A DNA stretch of 64,000 nt. Source: Chrysemys picta bellii (Eukaryota; Chordata; Testudines; Emydidae). Positions 1-10,207 of this stretch are shown piece after piece. The stretch covers positions 118,313,434-118,377,433 of the forward strand of contig NC_088795.1 in the NCBI RefSeq assembly GCF_011386835.1, given 5' to 3'. Every line of letters begins with the position of its first letter. The first letter of the stretch is position 1. The notes under the pieces were generated by a model. That model was not told the origin of the DNA. It did not search any database and saw nothing but the letters and a program-made list of their open reading frames with translations. A program made the position numbers and the translations under genes.

Positions 1-139
1 ATTATAATCTGATAATTCAGTCAGTTTGGAATCCATGTTTTCATTCATTCTAGAACTGTTAAGCTATGTTATGACATCCAATAGAAAAAGCACATATTTT
101 ACATATTTTAAAATCTAAAATACAAAAAAATGCATTTAC

Positions 140-423
140 CTGTTTCCTTGTGCAGAATTAGACTTTGTGTAGTCCTCTAAAATGTCTTTCAGTTTTTGCT
201 CTGACTTTTCCAGCTGTTTTATTCTGAGATTCAAGGTCTCCACTTCAGCAGTGTTTACTGCCCCTTCAGACTCCCTTGCACTTCCATGCTCTACATCTTC
301 TAAATCCTGGAAAATCCAGGAAGTATCAATTTTAACATTAAGATTCAGAACATCAAATCCTTCATTACTGGGTGCTCTAATACAATAACAAAATTCTTGT
401 CCTCTTTCAGATGAAGGCTCCAT
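140..423 (-). CDS. C4orf50: C4orf50-like coiled-coil protein, first coding exon (gene continues off left edge)
   Basis: The exon starts at an ATG (423-421) with an in-frame stop a few codons upstream, and ends ...GGAAACAG followed by the donor GTAAAT at 139-134. It encodes 94 complete codons plus two bases. Residues 1-40 form a non-coiled region containing CIRAPSNEGFDVLN and KIDTSWIFQDLED; residues 58-90 are Leu/Glu/Lys-rich and coiled-coil-like (VETLNLRIKQLEKSEQKLKD). In human 4p16.1 the same-strand gene just downstream of JAKMIP1 is C4orf50, a coiled-coil protein of unknown function, so synteny and composition suggest its orthologue. The match is inference, not an alignment. No CpG-rich promoter is visible upstream. 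Confidence 0.55.
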
Positions 424-1254
424 GATAAAAAAATATATTGTTTAAGTTTAAGGTTCACCACTTGTAATGCAATCTGAATTTTTCTTTTTTCAGAAGATGT
501 TTAAGTGCTCGCCTTAGCTTCTGTGGTGCTCAGATGAATGCCTTGTATCGATACTGAACACGTTTATTATTCATGAGAGAACCACATACATTTCATTAGC
601 CCAAAAGTCATTCAAAATGTATGAAGGGAGTCTCAGTTTACAGCAAAAGAGAACTCCATACAAGACATTGTGAGTCAAATTCATGGAGGAGTTATGCATC
701 ACACCTGGGACTGAAGTGGACGTAATTTCCTGGTAAACACAGAGGAAGATAACAATATGAAGTACTTTTATGGGTTTACAATAGTTCTTCTGCTTCTAGC
801 ACAACTGTATCATTCTTTGGATTGTCTGAATGCAGAAAAACAGAGAGTAAGCAGAAGAGGCGTTTACTGGTTCAAAAGGCAAATTATGAATATTTATGAG
901 AAACATTCACAGTCTTTACTTGATAGTTAAAAGTGGGCAGGGTGAAAATGTATTTCTGCTTTGGTCTTTTATAGAGTTATGTTCCAAAGTATTTTCTGAA
1001 CACAAAATGTTACAACAGAGATAAAGTGACTCACACTCAACCAGAGAAATACTGGCTAAAGTCTTCTGATATACAGACATCTCGTAACTTTAAAAAGTCT
1101 CCTCTGCAACAGAAGGAAAACAAGAAAGTCTTGCTTGAGCTAAAAGCCTACAGAAGAATGTTTTCAAGATGATATGAGAAGATGCACATAAAAATTCCAT
1201 TACTTATTAACAGGATTTTATCTCCGCATTTCAAGTATATCATTTTGGAAAATA
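424..1254. other. Upstream flank of the C4orf50-like exon; nothing recognised
   Basis: This AT-rich stretch has no convincing exon, splice signals or repeat. It would contain the 5' UTR and any proximal promoter of the minus-strand exon at 423, but no TATA box, CpG cluster or acceptor could be assigned. Confidence 0.4.
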
Positions 1255-1390
1255 TATTAATTATTATTAATTTGTATTGTATTTTCGTATTGCCTAGAAG
1301 CCAGCATGTTATTGTGCTAGACATTGTACAAACATATAACAAAGAGATGGCCCCTGCCCTGAAGAGTTTACAGTCTAAACAGAGCTTGCA
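1255..1390 (+). repeat. Ancient MIR/CORE-like SINE fragment
   Basis: An ATT-rich start is followed by GTGCTAGACATTGTACAAAC and GAGTTTACAGTCTAAAC. This wording recurs with changes at 44445-44560 and, in reverse, at 40275-40390, so it is a dispersed repeat that is widespread in turtle and crocodile genomes. Boundaries are approximate. Confidence 0.55.
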
Positions 1391-1611
1391 TTCTAAATCT
1401 AGGTCCTGCAAGTAGAATGTGTGTGTTCCTGCACCCACACAGAGCCCTACTGATTTCATGCAGGCACAGGGGTTCCCTCACACATTGTAACAAGCAAGAT
1501 CAGGACCTTAATCTACAAAGACAAATAGCTTATATATTGCTCAAAGTGTGGTTCCAATCTGAAAAATGTTAAAATTTGCACCATGGGTTTCCATGTTTAC
1601 TGCCTCATAAT

Positions 1612-3326
1612 TAGGGTGACCAGACATCCTGTTTTAAAAGGGATGGTCCTATATTTCAGCCCTCCTGCAGGTGTCCCAACTTTTTCTTACAAACGGGCAA
1701 ATTGTCCCGTATTTTCTGTCTCCCCCTCATCAGTACTGGCGGGTCCTGCTGCTGGCTGGAACCCTGCTCAGCTGCCGCCCGCCCAGCAGCGGTGAGTGTG
1801 GGGTCCTGTGGCTGACTATGGGGGTGGGGGTGGAAGGCTGGTGGCAGGGAGAAGCTGCAGCGTGCAGGGCCGGCCACTCCCTCTGCTGGTGCGTCAGCAC
1901 ATCCCCACTGTGTGCTGCGTCTCTGCCAGCAGGGCTCCTCCCTCCTGTCCCATTTCCAGCCAGCACTGGCTGCGTGCTGCGGCAGCCGGTGAGTGCGGGC
2001 AGGCGCCAGGTGGCATCCGGTTACGTGTCGCCTCTGCTGCCCACCCATCGGCCGTTTAGGTGCTCACCCTCTCGCTGCCCTCTCCCCCTGCTCTGCCTCT
2101 TTACCCACCCCCCCAGCCTGGCTGCTCCTCCATATCCGCCCCGGCAGGTGCGTCCTGCTCCCAGCGCTGTGCGGAGAACCAGCCCCTGTTCAGAATGTTC
2201 AGCTCACCAATAGCCTGGCCAGCAGGCTCCTTCCTTCCCCCACTGCCCCTGGCTGGGCCAGCACCCTGGGAAAGCCCAAGACCCTCCGGCCCAGAGCACT
2301 AGCCAGGAGGAGCCAAGCCCTGCATGGGCCAAAGCCCTGCACAGCACTGGCACAGGGATGCCTCTCCGCCCCTCAGCTAAGCTCTGGAGTGGCTGGGGAA
2401 GGAGGGAAGCAATTTGCAGCCTGTTCACACCCCAACCCTGCAGGCTCCACAGCAGCCCCCCAGGCAGAGGTTTAGCACCCTCTTCACCTGCCCCTCCCAT
2501 TCTGGGTCCTACCCCCAGGCAACACGGGGCTGCTCCGTCCCCTAGGCACCCTCCTCTGCTGAGCCACCTCTCTGGCTAGTTCGCTGAAGCCCCTGTAGTC
2601 AGGTTCCCTGGGCCCTGGTGCACAGTGCATCCTTAGGGCTTAACCCCTTCCTGCCCATGCTGTAGCCAAGGGACAGGAGGCGGCTGGGTTATGTCGCTGG
2701 CCAGCATCAGCCTGGAGGTGTTAGCTGCCTTTCGACATTGCAGGCAGGAAGGGACAATCTGCTTCCGGCCACAGGGGAGCGGGGATGAGAGATGAGCTCT
2801 GCAAAGGCACAGGCCAGGTCATCCCTTCCCTGTCCTCCTCCCCTGTGGCTGAAAGTAGCTACCGTCCCTTCCCTCCCGCACAGGGCCAAAAGGCTGCTGT
2901 TGGCCACATTCTGGTGTGAACCCTGGTAGAAATCTGGGGAGGGGGGCATGTGACCCTGCGTGCCCCCCATGTTACTTCAGAAAGATATAGAACCAGGTAC
3001 GGGTTGATCCCAGGGGCCCAGCCAGGCATGGAGGGTGGAGAGTGCCGGGCAGGGAAGATTGGGTGGGTCAGTCACCCTCCCTATGTAAGAGAGGCTTACG
3101 GGAGTGTGGGTGCATCACCCCTCCCTGTGTAAACCCTAAAGCCTTAAAGATAAGAAAGTAAATAAAAAGAATCCAGCTACACAGTATTTTTTTTTAACAT
3201 GGGCTCAGTCAACTTGATGTTAATCTGAATGTTGCATAGTTTTGATTGATTGCTGTTGGACTCGCTTGAATACGAGTAATTTTACCTGGTGTCCCGTATT
3301 CAGCATAGGGAAATATGGTCACTCTA
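1612..3326. mobile_element. Non-autonomous hAT-type DNA transposon, 1.7 kb, perfect 8-bp TSD
   Basis: Termini are inverted and imperfect: TAGGGTGACCAGACATCC at the left, and TAGAGTGACCATATTTCC when the right end is read in reverse. The element is flanked on both sides by the identical 8-mer CTCATAAT (1604-1611 and 3327-3334), the target-site size of hAT elements. The terminus resembles that of the 126-bp element at 30370. The interior from about 1740 to 3140 is strongly GC-rich and contains no transposase; the reading frames in it are low-complexity and not credible as genes. Confidence 0.85.
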
Positions 3327-3334
3327 CTCATAAT

Positions 3335-4004
3335 TATTTCCTGCTGAAATTTGCCAGGTTTGTAGTAAAAGCATGTTGTTGTTTTTTCCTAACTGCCAGC
3401 CCTGCAAAGCCAACCTGCGTTTTGAAAGTCAAGCTTCATCATCATCATCAACAGTACTAAAAGTTCTTCAGGCCCTATTACATCCTCCTTTACACATTTC
3501 TTCTTCAGCATAGGCCCATAAGTGACACCTGTGCAACTCCATTGCATTCCATAAGTTTGTATAGGTGTAACTGAAAATGGACATATAATAGAAACATATA
3601 ATAAATGCTGATAATGCACACTAGTGATTTTATATGCATAAATGAAAGCCAAATTAAGGGCCTTTTAAAAAAAATTCCTTAGTGTCCTGCCATCAAATGT
3701 AACTCAAATGGCAACATGAAAACAATGAGTAAAAAGTTCCTAGTACAGGGTATCATGTATTGTGAAAAGTAGCCTACACATATAGGAGGAGAGGATGGAT
3801 TGGCCATGATATAATCGTCAATTTAAAAATCTGTGCATTTGTTTCCATCCACATAAATCCATTAGATGTTCTTGCTAATAAATGAATTTCTATTCATCAG
3901 TATGAATATAATGAAATCTGATGCAACATATTTAAATAGAAATAGCACCTTGAAGTGTCTGACTAGAACTAAGCATCAGTAAGCTTCTAGTACATTCATG
4001 ACTT
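3335..4004. other. Intergenic sequence, nothing recognised
   Basis: AT-rich DNA with a short CATCATCAT run near 3436 and no exon or assignable repeat. Confidence 0.4.
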
Positions 4005-4165
4005 GATCCTGTAAGGTGCTGAGTGCTCCGGACACAGTCCAGCAAAATACTTAAGCAATTGCTTGAACTTTAAGTACCCAAGTGGTTTTATTAGCGTCAA
4101 TGGGACTACTTTTGTAATTAAAGTTAATCACATGCTTAAATGCTTTCTTGGCTGGAGCCAGAGGG
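4005..4165. repeat. Old palindromic dispersed repeat (CTTAAG/GTCAATGGGA family)
   Basis: GATCCTGTAAGGTGCTGAG, ACTTAAGCAATTGCTTGAAC, CGTCAATGGGACTAC and CACATGCTTAAATGC occur in order, with the two halves roughly inverse to each other around the CAATGGGA centre. Related wording recurs at 53690-53785 and elsewhere in the window. Edges are approximate. Confidence 0.5.
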
Positions 4166-5059
4166 TAATACTTTACAGCCATTAATATAACTTGGTATTT
4201 TTAGTTCACATTAACTCTGTGAATTTCGAATGCACAACTAGGTGTGCAATTTACACAACCTATTGATCATAAAAATCCAGACAACTCCATTGCATAGTAG
4301 GAACAAACTTCAGTGCAAGGTTCATATTTCAAAAGTATTACCAACTCTGTATAAGTATCTGACAGAGAAAGGACTTCCCTTAGTTAATTATACTTAGAAT
4401 GAGGAAGATTAACCTAACCGGGATTTCTGTGTCCACTAGAAATAGATTTCTAGGTGTACTCCATCCCATTGATATGCTTTGTGAATGCATTAGATAGGAG
4501 TGTGTTCTTTTTTTCCTCCTCTAATTTTTTTTAACATGAATTTAGTGTATGTGCATTGCACGTCCTCACTTTAGATCCATCCTGCAAACTGAGGCCATTC
4601 AGTACCTTGCAAGGGTGCTAAGTGTGGTTCAAGCCTTTTACCTGCAGGACATTTACAGTACAGGTAACAGTAGAATTACCAGCTTCCCACCCATGTGCTT
4701 CACATCTGATCACGGAGAATGCAATGCACTCTTGCCTTAGCATATTTCAATGGGGAGGTGTCTACACTGATGTAAAACCTGTGTCAAGGAGGCCCAATAT
4801 ATTTTGCACTGGGTTTAATACGATCAGTTAACAAGTGATGTACTATCATTCCTACAAGAGATACCAATTATGAAAGGTTAGTAAGGTGAAAGTAAACATC
4901 CCAGACTTCAAAAACCATGAATCCCATCAGCCCAGCAATAAGACAAGACAAAATGCCAAAAACTCTATGAGGAAAATTCCACTTGTATCAGCAGATTCCA
5001 TTGCTGCAAAATATAACACATCAATTCAAACACAAGAATTAAAAGGTACAAAAACAAAC
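4166..5059. other. Intergenic sequence, nothing recognised
   Basis: No exon, no clear repeat. The stretch just right of 5060 is the decayed reading frame described in the next entry. Confidence 0.35.
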
Positions 5060-6660
5060 CTGTTCCATACTTTTGCTGCTTTGCAATGAGACCATCTCCT
5101 GTCCTTCCAGAGCATTTACTGCTGAATCAAATGCTGAGTGACAGTTTTGTTCTTGTGCTTTTAGTTTTATTTCCAAAGTAGTGATAAACAAGCAGAGTTT
5201 CTGTTTCTTTTCTATGTGAAATGCACTTTTCAACTGTACTCTCCTTGCTTTTCCCCCCCATCACCTGCTTTTGGTATTGGCTTTCTTCAACAGCGTCAAG
5301 TTATGTCCTTCCTTTTTAATGCCTAAACAGCTTTTTGCAATGAAGACGTCTTCGTTCCAAGTTCCATCACTGCACTGCTTAAGTCTTTAATTAGATAGGA
5401 AATTTCTCTATCTAAAAAGACACGTTCTCTAAACACTCCATTTTCTATTTGATTCATGCACACTGTAGGGGGGTCAGAATTTTCCAGCCTATTGGATCAT
5501 GCCTTTGACTTGCTTGATTGTATATAAATTCAATTGTGCTTTGTGTCATTAGAACAAATCATCTTCCTTCTGTTTAGCTACTCACATAAACCAATTTTTC
5601 TTGCATAATAAGCCTCTTGGAGTCTCAAATTTCTTCAGCAGCTAATCCTGACTGATATCTTTATTTGAAGTCTATGTTCATCTTATTTCATAGTCCAACC
5701 AATATCTAGGTGGATCCTCCTACTCTGAGACTTCTAGTCCTCTTTCACATCTAGTATTCAGCTCCCATCATATACCTTTCCATCAGTTTTTTTGTCATTA
5801 TCATTTTCATCCTGCCTCTCAAGTGCTAGAAACTATGAGAACTACCTCTATTTCTTGAAATTGTCTTTCCAGATCTGATATAATGCATTATAATTTATTT
5901 TCCTTCCTTTGACGATAGGATCTCTGTTGACGTTCTAATCACTATCCACCTTTAACAACTTTCCCCATATCTGATTATTTTTAATCTGTAATTTCATTTT
6001 GTCTACTAGTTCAAATGGTCAATGTTAGCATTTATGTTTATCTAACTCTATTGGTTGGGGTAGTGTCATGTTTACTTCTTTGTGGTTAATGTAATTATGC
6101 TTTCCCTTTATTTCCTCCAGGAGCCTATTGTGTTTCTCTTTTTATTCCCTTTCAGATATTTATTTTACCTTCATGTTCCTCTACTTGGTTATTCCTTTCC
6201 TATGTTGAAATTTTAGGTCAATCTCCTCTTCATGCTTTAAGACATAATTGACTGTGGTGTACTGTCTGCTCTGCAGTCACATGTGCTTTCCTGAGCTTCC
6301 ATTTCATCTCAAGATCATTCATTCTTCCAATTAAATCCTTCTAAGTGATTGCTTTAATTTTCCAGTGGCAGTCAAAGATTTGATTCTCTGATGCAACTCC
6401 TACTCTCCCCACAGTTTTACTTTATCCAATGATTCTAGCTCCTTCTCTTGCTGCATGTTTACCTCTCCATGTCTCAGGGTCCACCACTAACTTCTGAGAA
6501 CCCCAGTTCACCTATTCGGTTGCTTTCTCTAAACAGTGATTTCCTCTCTTTTCCTATCTCTGTGGTTTCAGAATCTAACAATTTAGTATGAATTTTACCA
6601 GTGTGTTTTTAAATCTCTATTTCCAATTTTGTACAGTTTTTCCCCCTTCAGATATTTACT
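5060..6660 (-). pseudogene. Decayed long coiled-coil exon between JAKMIP1 and the C4orf50-like exon
   Basis: On the minus strand a continuous run of Glu/Lys/Leu-rich translations can be followed for about 1.6 kb, broken by stops and a few frame changes. Pieces include TEIGKERKSLFRESNRIGEL (near 6545), MQQEKELESLDK (6450-6421), HNRLLEEIKGKHNY (near 6110), ERQDENDNDKKTDGK (5820), REISYLIKDLSSAVMELGTK (near 5370) and LEIKLKAQEQNCHSAFDSAV (near 5150), ending at a donor-like CAG|GTTTGT at 5060. The plus strand here is visibly pyrimidine-rich, as expected opposite an acidic/basic coil. One long inactivated exon, perhaps of a C4orf50-type gene, is the simplest reading; the source gene is not established. 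Confidence 0.55.
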
Positions 6661-8176
6661 ATTGCATTTATTGTCAGCATTTAACTTTTATATATATATT
6701 TTAAAAAGGAGCTTCTGTAGTTCTTCGGTGAAATACAAACCACCTTTGTTGAAAGCATGCAATATGGAGACACAAAGGACATGGTATTATAATAAAACCA
6801 TTTGGTAGATAATAGTTCACAAAGCAGCCAGTAATTGCACTTGATATTTTTTCCCAGTGTTTGATTCGTTTTTGTAAATTCTGTATAGATGTTTTTAGCG
6901 TTCATGGTGTGCTGGTCCTTATCCGATTATCAAATCATTCCAGTTTGAAACTATAATCTTTATAAAATTCCTAATTTTAATTCAAATATCTTGCAGCTTG
7001 AAGTATTATGCAAATGTTTCATGACAAAAATGCTCCAATTTAAAGCTGCTCAAATAATTATTTTCTGTTTTTTGCACATGGATTCAGTTGTTCACTCCAT
7101 AGGCTCTTTTAATATCCTACAGGATAAAGAGAACATTATAAGTTAAATCTGCTTTATTTAGAAATTTATGTTGGCACCCATCCCAAGCACCCAAACATCA
7201 CAACAACTTCTTAAAGGATGGAGATCCTTCTGTCTTTACAACAGAAAGCATCAAAGGGCGATTGTACCAGTATAACTATAGCAGTTAAAAACCCTCCTAA
7301 CTGGCATAATTGTACTTCTACAAAAATTGTGTACAGACCAGGCCTGCAACTATAGCTAGAGCTGGTCAACATTTTATTTTTAATTTTCAAAATTGCAAAC
7401 ACTGTTTGGTGACTTTTTTTTTCTTACAAAAAACTTTTTTTTTTTACACTATCTTTTTCTAAAATTTCAAATGGTAATATTTTTTCACATTTTTTTTGGA
7501 AAAAAAATTGTTCAGCATTTTGTGACTAGTTCTAATGAAGACGGGAGCTAAACAAAATTGGATGAAACTTTGCTAGAGAAAATGATTTGGGGGTTGCTTT
7601 TATTCTAATACCCCATTCACACCCACCACCAGCCAAATTAGCTGTTTCTTTTGATTTTAGCAAAACAGATTAAAATCTCCTCAGAGTGAGAAAACTCAAC
7701 TCAAATAGTCCTAAGGCAAGTCACATCCCAACAGACTCTCCACTGCTCCAAACAGTTCCTCTCCACAAGACTTTACTGGGGCCATGGCAGAGGATAAGAA
7801 TAACTTTTGATTCAACCACAGTCATTGCATGGGACTATACTTTTATCCACATGACCGGTATTCCACGCAGATGCTTTAGCCTCCTTCCTTATTGCTTTAT
7901 TACTCAAAGGTCACCGGTAACCTGTGGACACCCCTATGATTAATTAATTAATTAATGAGGCAAGAAAAAAGCTGGAACAAAACTATATGGTTAATACAGA
8001 ATATTATCTTTTTCTTAGGTATAACATTGCTCAATGCCAGAAAAGTGGCTGCTGTTCAACTTCAGCTTTGATTTTTCATTGGTCTTTTGTTTCATAACTC
8101 TGCAAGACTATTTTCACTTGCATCAAACCAACAAATAGTATTGGAATATATTGTGCCCATCAGTACCCACCATTAT
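6661..8176. other. Intergenic sequence between the relic and JAKMIP1
   Basis: AT-rich with poly-T and poly-A tracts (7415-7510) and an imperfect TAAT tandem (about 7940-7956). No exon or dated repeat could be assigned. Confidence 0.35.
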
Positions 8177-8182
8177 TTTATT
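8177..8182 (-). promoter_or_regulatory. Candidate AATAAA polyadenylation signal, JAKMIP1 long form
   Basis: TTTATT on the plus strand reads AATAAA on the minus strand, about 2.0 kb past the long-isoform stop codon. A variant ATTAAA lies nearer, at 9794-9799. Neither can be chosen without transcript data. Confidence 0.2.
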
Positions 8183-8652
8183 GAAGACCAATAAACAGCA
8201 CAAGGAAAATGTAAAATACCAAATATACATAGCAGTTCAACATATTGAAGGGCCTGCCCCAACTCCCATTAACATCAATGAAGAGACAACCACTGATCTT
8301 ACTGGGAGTCAGTAAGTCCCAAATAGGGTACAAGCCGAAGTTGGATTGAAATGTCATATTCTGTAAAAGTCAATATACAAATGTCCCCATGACCTCAATA
8401 TGCAGAAGAACATTTACAGGTTCAAACTCAGATCTCAACATAAACCAAATATGCTGGTAATATTTCAGGGGTGACCATTATACTATCATCCCCTCCTCTG
8501 CATAGTGATGTGAAGGTCTGGGTATCAAGGGCTTGCCCTGGAGAGGTCCTGATTATCTCCATCTCCCACTATAGTCAATTTCCATCAATGGAGTTCACAA
8601 AAGATCCAAATGCAGTAAAAAAACCTGCCCTCCTCTCATTTGATTGCAAGCA

Positions 8653-8708
8653 GTGCTGAGCACTCACAGTTTCCATTAACTTTAATGAGATTACTGGGTT
8701 CTCAGCAC
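8653..8708. repeat. Short palindromic repeat relic (GTGCTGAG arms)
   Basis: GTGCTGAG at 8653-8660 is exactly inverted as CTCAGCAC at 8701-8708, around a CCATTAACTTTAATG core that is itself near-palindromic. The same layout appears at 27600-27660. Confidence 0.45.
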
Positions 8709-9201
8709 CAATCAGAATAAACAAGAGGGCAGAAGATGTGATTCCTGCATCAGGATCTTTGGAGATCATCCATGGATATGGATAGGGATTCCAGAATGCT
8801 ACTTATAGATGCATTTTCACCTGTTTGATAATGAAGCCTTGCAACAAATCTATCAGACTCCTTCAGAGTCAATTCAGCTGTTTCCCCTGGCTAAAGGGGA
8901 AAAGTAAGCCATCTACACCTACACATGGAGCACATTACATTCCCATTCACACTGTCTCATCTCCGCTGACCAGCATACTGTGGAGGGGTTGGGATAAGAG
9001 CCAGTACTCAGATTACTGCTGGCTCCATCCCAGCCACCTGCATGGGAAGGGACCTAGCAGCTCTGTGGCAGCTTTCTCCTCTCACATACAAACTGGTAAC
9101 ACACAGACAGAAGTAAAGAGCTGCCTAGCACCCCTTTCCCTTGTGCAGGTGTATAAGGCAGGCCCTATGTAAATTTGCATTAAACCTTTATGCCACATTG
9201 T

Positions 9202-9619
9202 CAGGGATGGCTCTGGCTTTTTGGTCGCCCCAAGCAAAAAAAAAAAAAAAAACCCTGCGGCGCAGCCGGAGCGCGAGTGCAGGGGAACTGGCTGGGAGGG
9301 GGAGGGAGCGGGAAGGAGAGAGAGAGAAGGGGACGGCCATGGCTACAGCAGGGGCACTGCCACACGGCCCCTCCCGCTGCGCCGCCTCCTGCCGCCTGCC
9401 GCGTGGGCTCCGCTCCGGTCAGCAGGGAGGGAAGGAAGAGGACTGCCCTGCAGGCCGCTCTGGTTCTCCACACCGCCGCCCCCTACAGGGCGGCCGGAGC
9501 AGAACAAGAACAAAAAAAAAAAAGCATCCGTGCCGCCCTAGGATTGGGCAGAATGCCGCCTCCAAGAATCTGCCGCCCCAAGCACCAGCTTGCTCAGCAG
9601 ATACATGGAGCCGGCCCAG
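9202..9619. mobile_element. hAT-type MITE, 418 bp, GC-rich core
   Basis: The left end CAGGGATGGCTC and the reversed right end CTGGGCCGGCTC form imperfect terminal inverted repeats. Flanking 8-mers CACATTGT (9194-9201) and CACATGGT (9620-9627) differ at one base. The core has A-runs, GGGAGGGGGAGGGAGCGGG and repeated GCCGCCCCAAGC / CGCCCCAAGC motifs near the ends. It sits about 540 bp beyond the JAKMIP1 long-form stop, so it may lie within the 3' UTR. Long open frames in it are compositional artefacts. Confidence 0.75.
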
Positions 9620-9799
9620 CACATGGTGAAATTTCATATTGCTTTGCTGAGATGCTCATAGGTGATTCTTCTCTAAGCAAAAATGTAAATATTTAGGGCA
9701 TCCAGAACGTTATTTTCAGGCTGCAAAAAGTTTGAGGAAAAGGGAGATAAAAAGTGAACAAATGACCTTTTTTAAAATTTGCTGGCCAACAGTTTTAAT

Positions 9800-9985
9800 C
9801 CCCAGGGGTTTAGAGTTAGGCACCTACATCATACTTAGGCACTTAAATGACAGTGACCTAGTTTTTAGACGTGCTAAGCTCCAGCAACCCCCTTGGAGTC
9901 AATGCTTAGCATCTTTGAAGGCTGGTCTTTTTTTAGGTACCCAAGTCAGAATTTAGGAGCCACATTTTAGACATCCTGGTTTGAA
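9800..9985. repeat. Old dispersed repeat (TTAGGCACCTA / TTAGGCACTTA family)
   Basis: GTTAGGCACCTACATC, CTTAGGCACTTAAATG and TTTAGGAGCCACATTTTAGA follow each other; the same vocabulary recurs at 13830-13880 and 61740-61805. Diverged, boundaries approximate. Confidence 0.45.
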
Positions 9986-10156
9986 TGTGTTGGTTGTCGT
10001 CGTTTCTCTTCATGTAGGCATTGCCATGGCACTCTTCATTATGGTCTTCAGCACCTTGCAAAGAAGAGTCTCAAAAGGCAGCAAGATCTAACAGTCTGAT
10101 ATTAAGTACATAAAATATAAAGAATACCAACCACATTTCTTGGCTCAGGAGCATCA

Positions 10157-10207
10157 TCAAGGCCACACAATGAATGCTAGTGAGAAAAACAAAAAAAGGA
10201 ACAAAAA
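10157..10207 (-). CDS. JAKMIP1: JAKMIP1 last coding exon, hydrophobic C-terminal tail
   Basis: After the acceptor TTTTATAG (AG at 10209-10208) the exon reads 16 residues, FLFLFLFFSLAFIVWP, then TGA. The JAKMIP family is known for a near-invariant hydrophobic end of this type; here Ile-Val-Trp-Pro replaces the Ile-Leu-Trp-Pro I recall in mammals. It follows a charged coiled coil directly, so it could act as a tail anchor or membrane contact; that role is inference. Because the codons are nearly all T-rich, gene finders may miss this short exon. Confidence 0.92.
   Translation of the reverse strand, partial: FLFLFLFFSLAFIVWP

Noticed and set aside
1671..2213. 180-codon open frame and a GCGGTGAGTG donor-like site
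   Set aside because: Inside the hAT interior; proline/serine/leucine low complexity and several simultaneous frames. The donor-like motif has no partner exon that I can support.
3436..3450. CATCATCAT run as a tandem repeat or CRISPR-like array
   Set aside because: Only about four units; no spacer-repeat structure exists anywhere in the window.
9141..9696. Open frames of 162 and 168 codons with basic residues
   Set aside because: They start outside and run through the A-rich and GC-rich parts of the MITE at 9202; no family resemblance.
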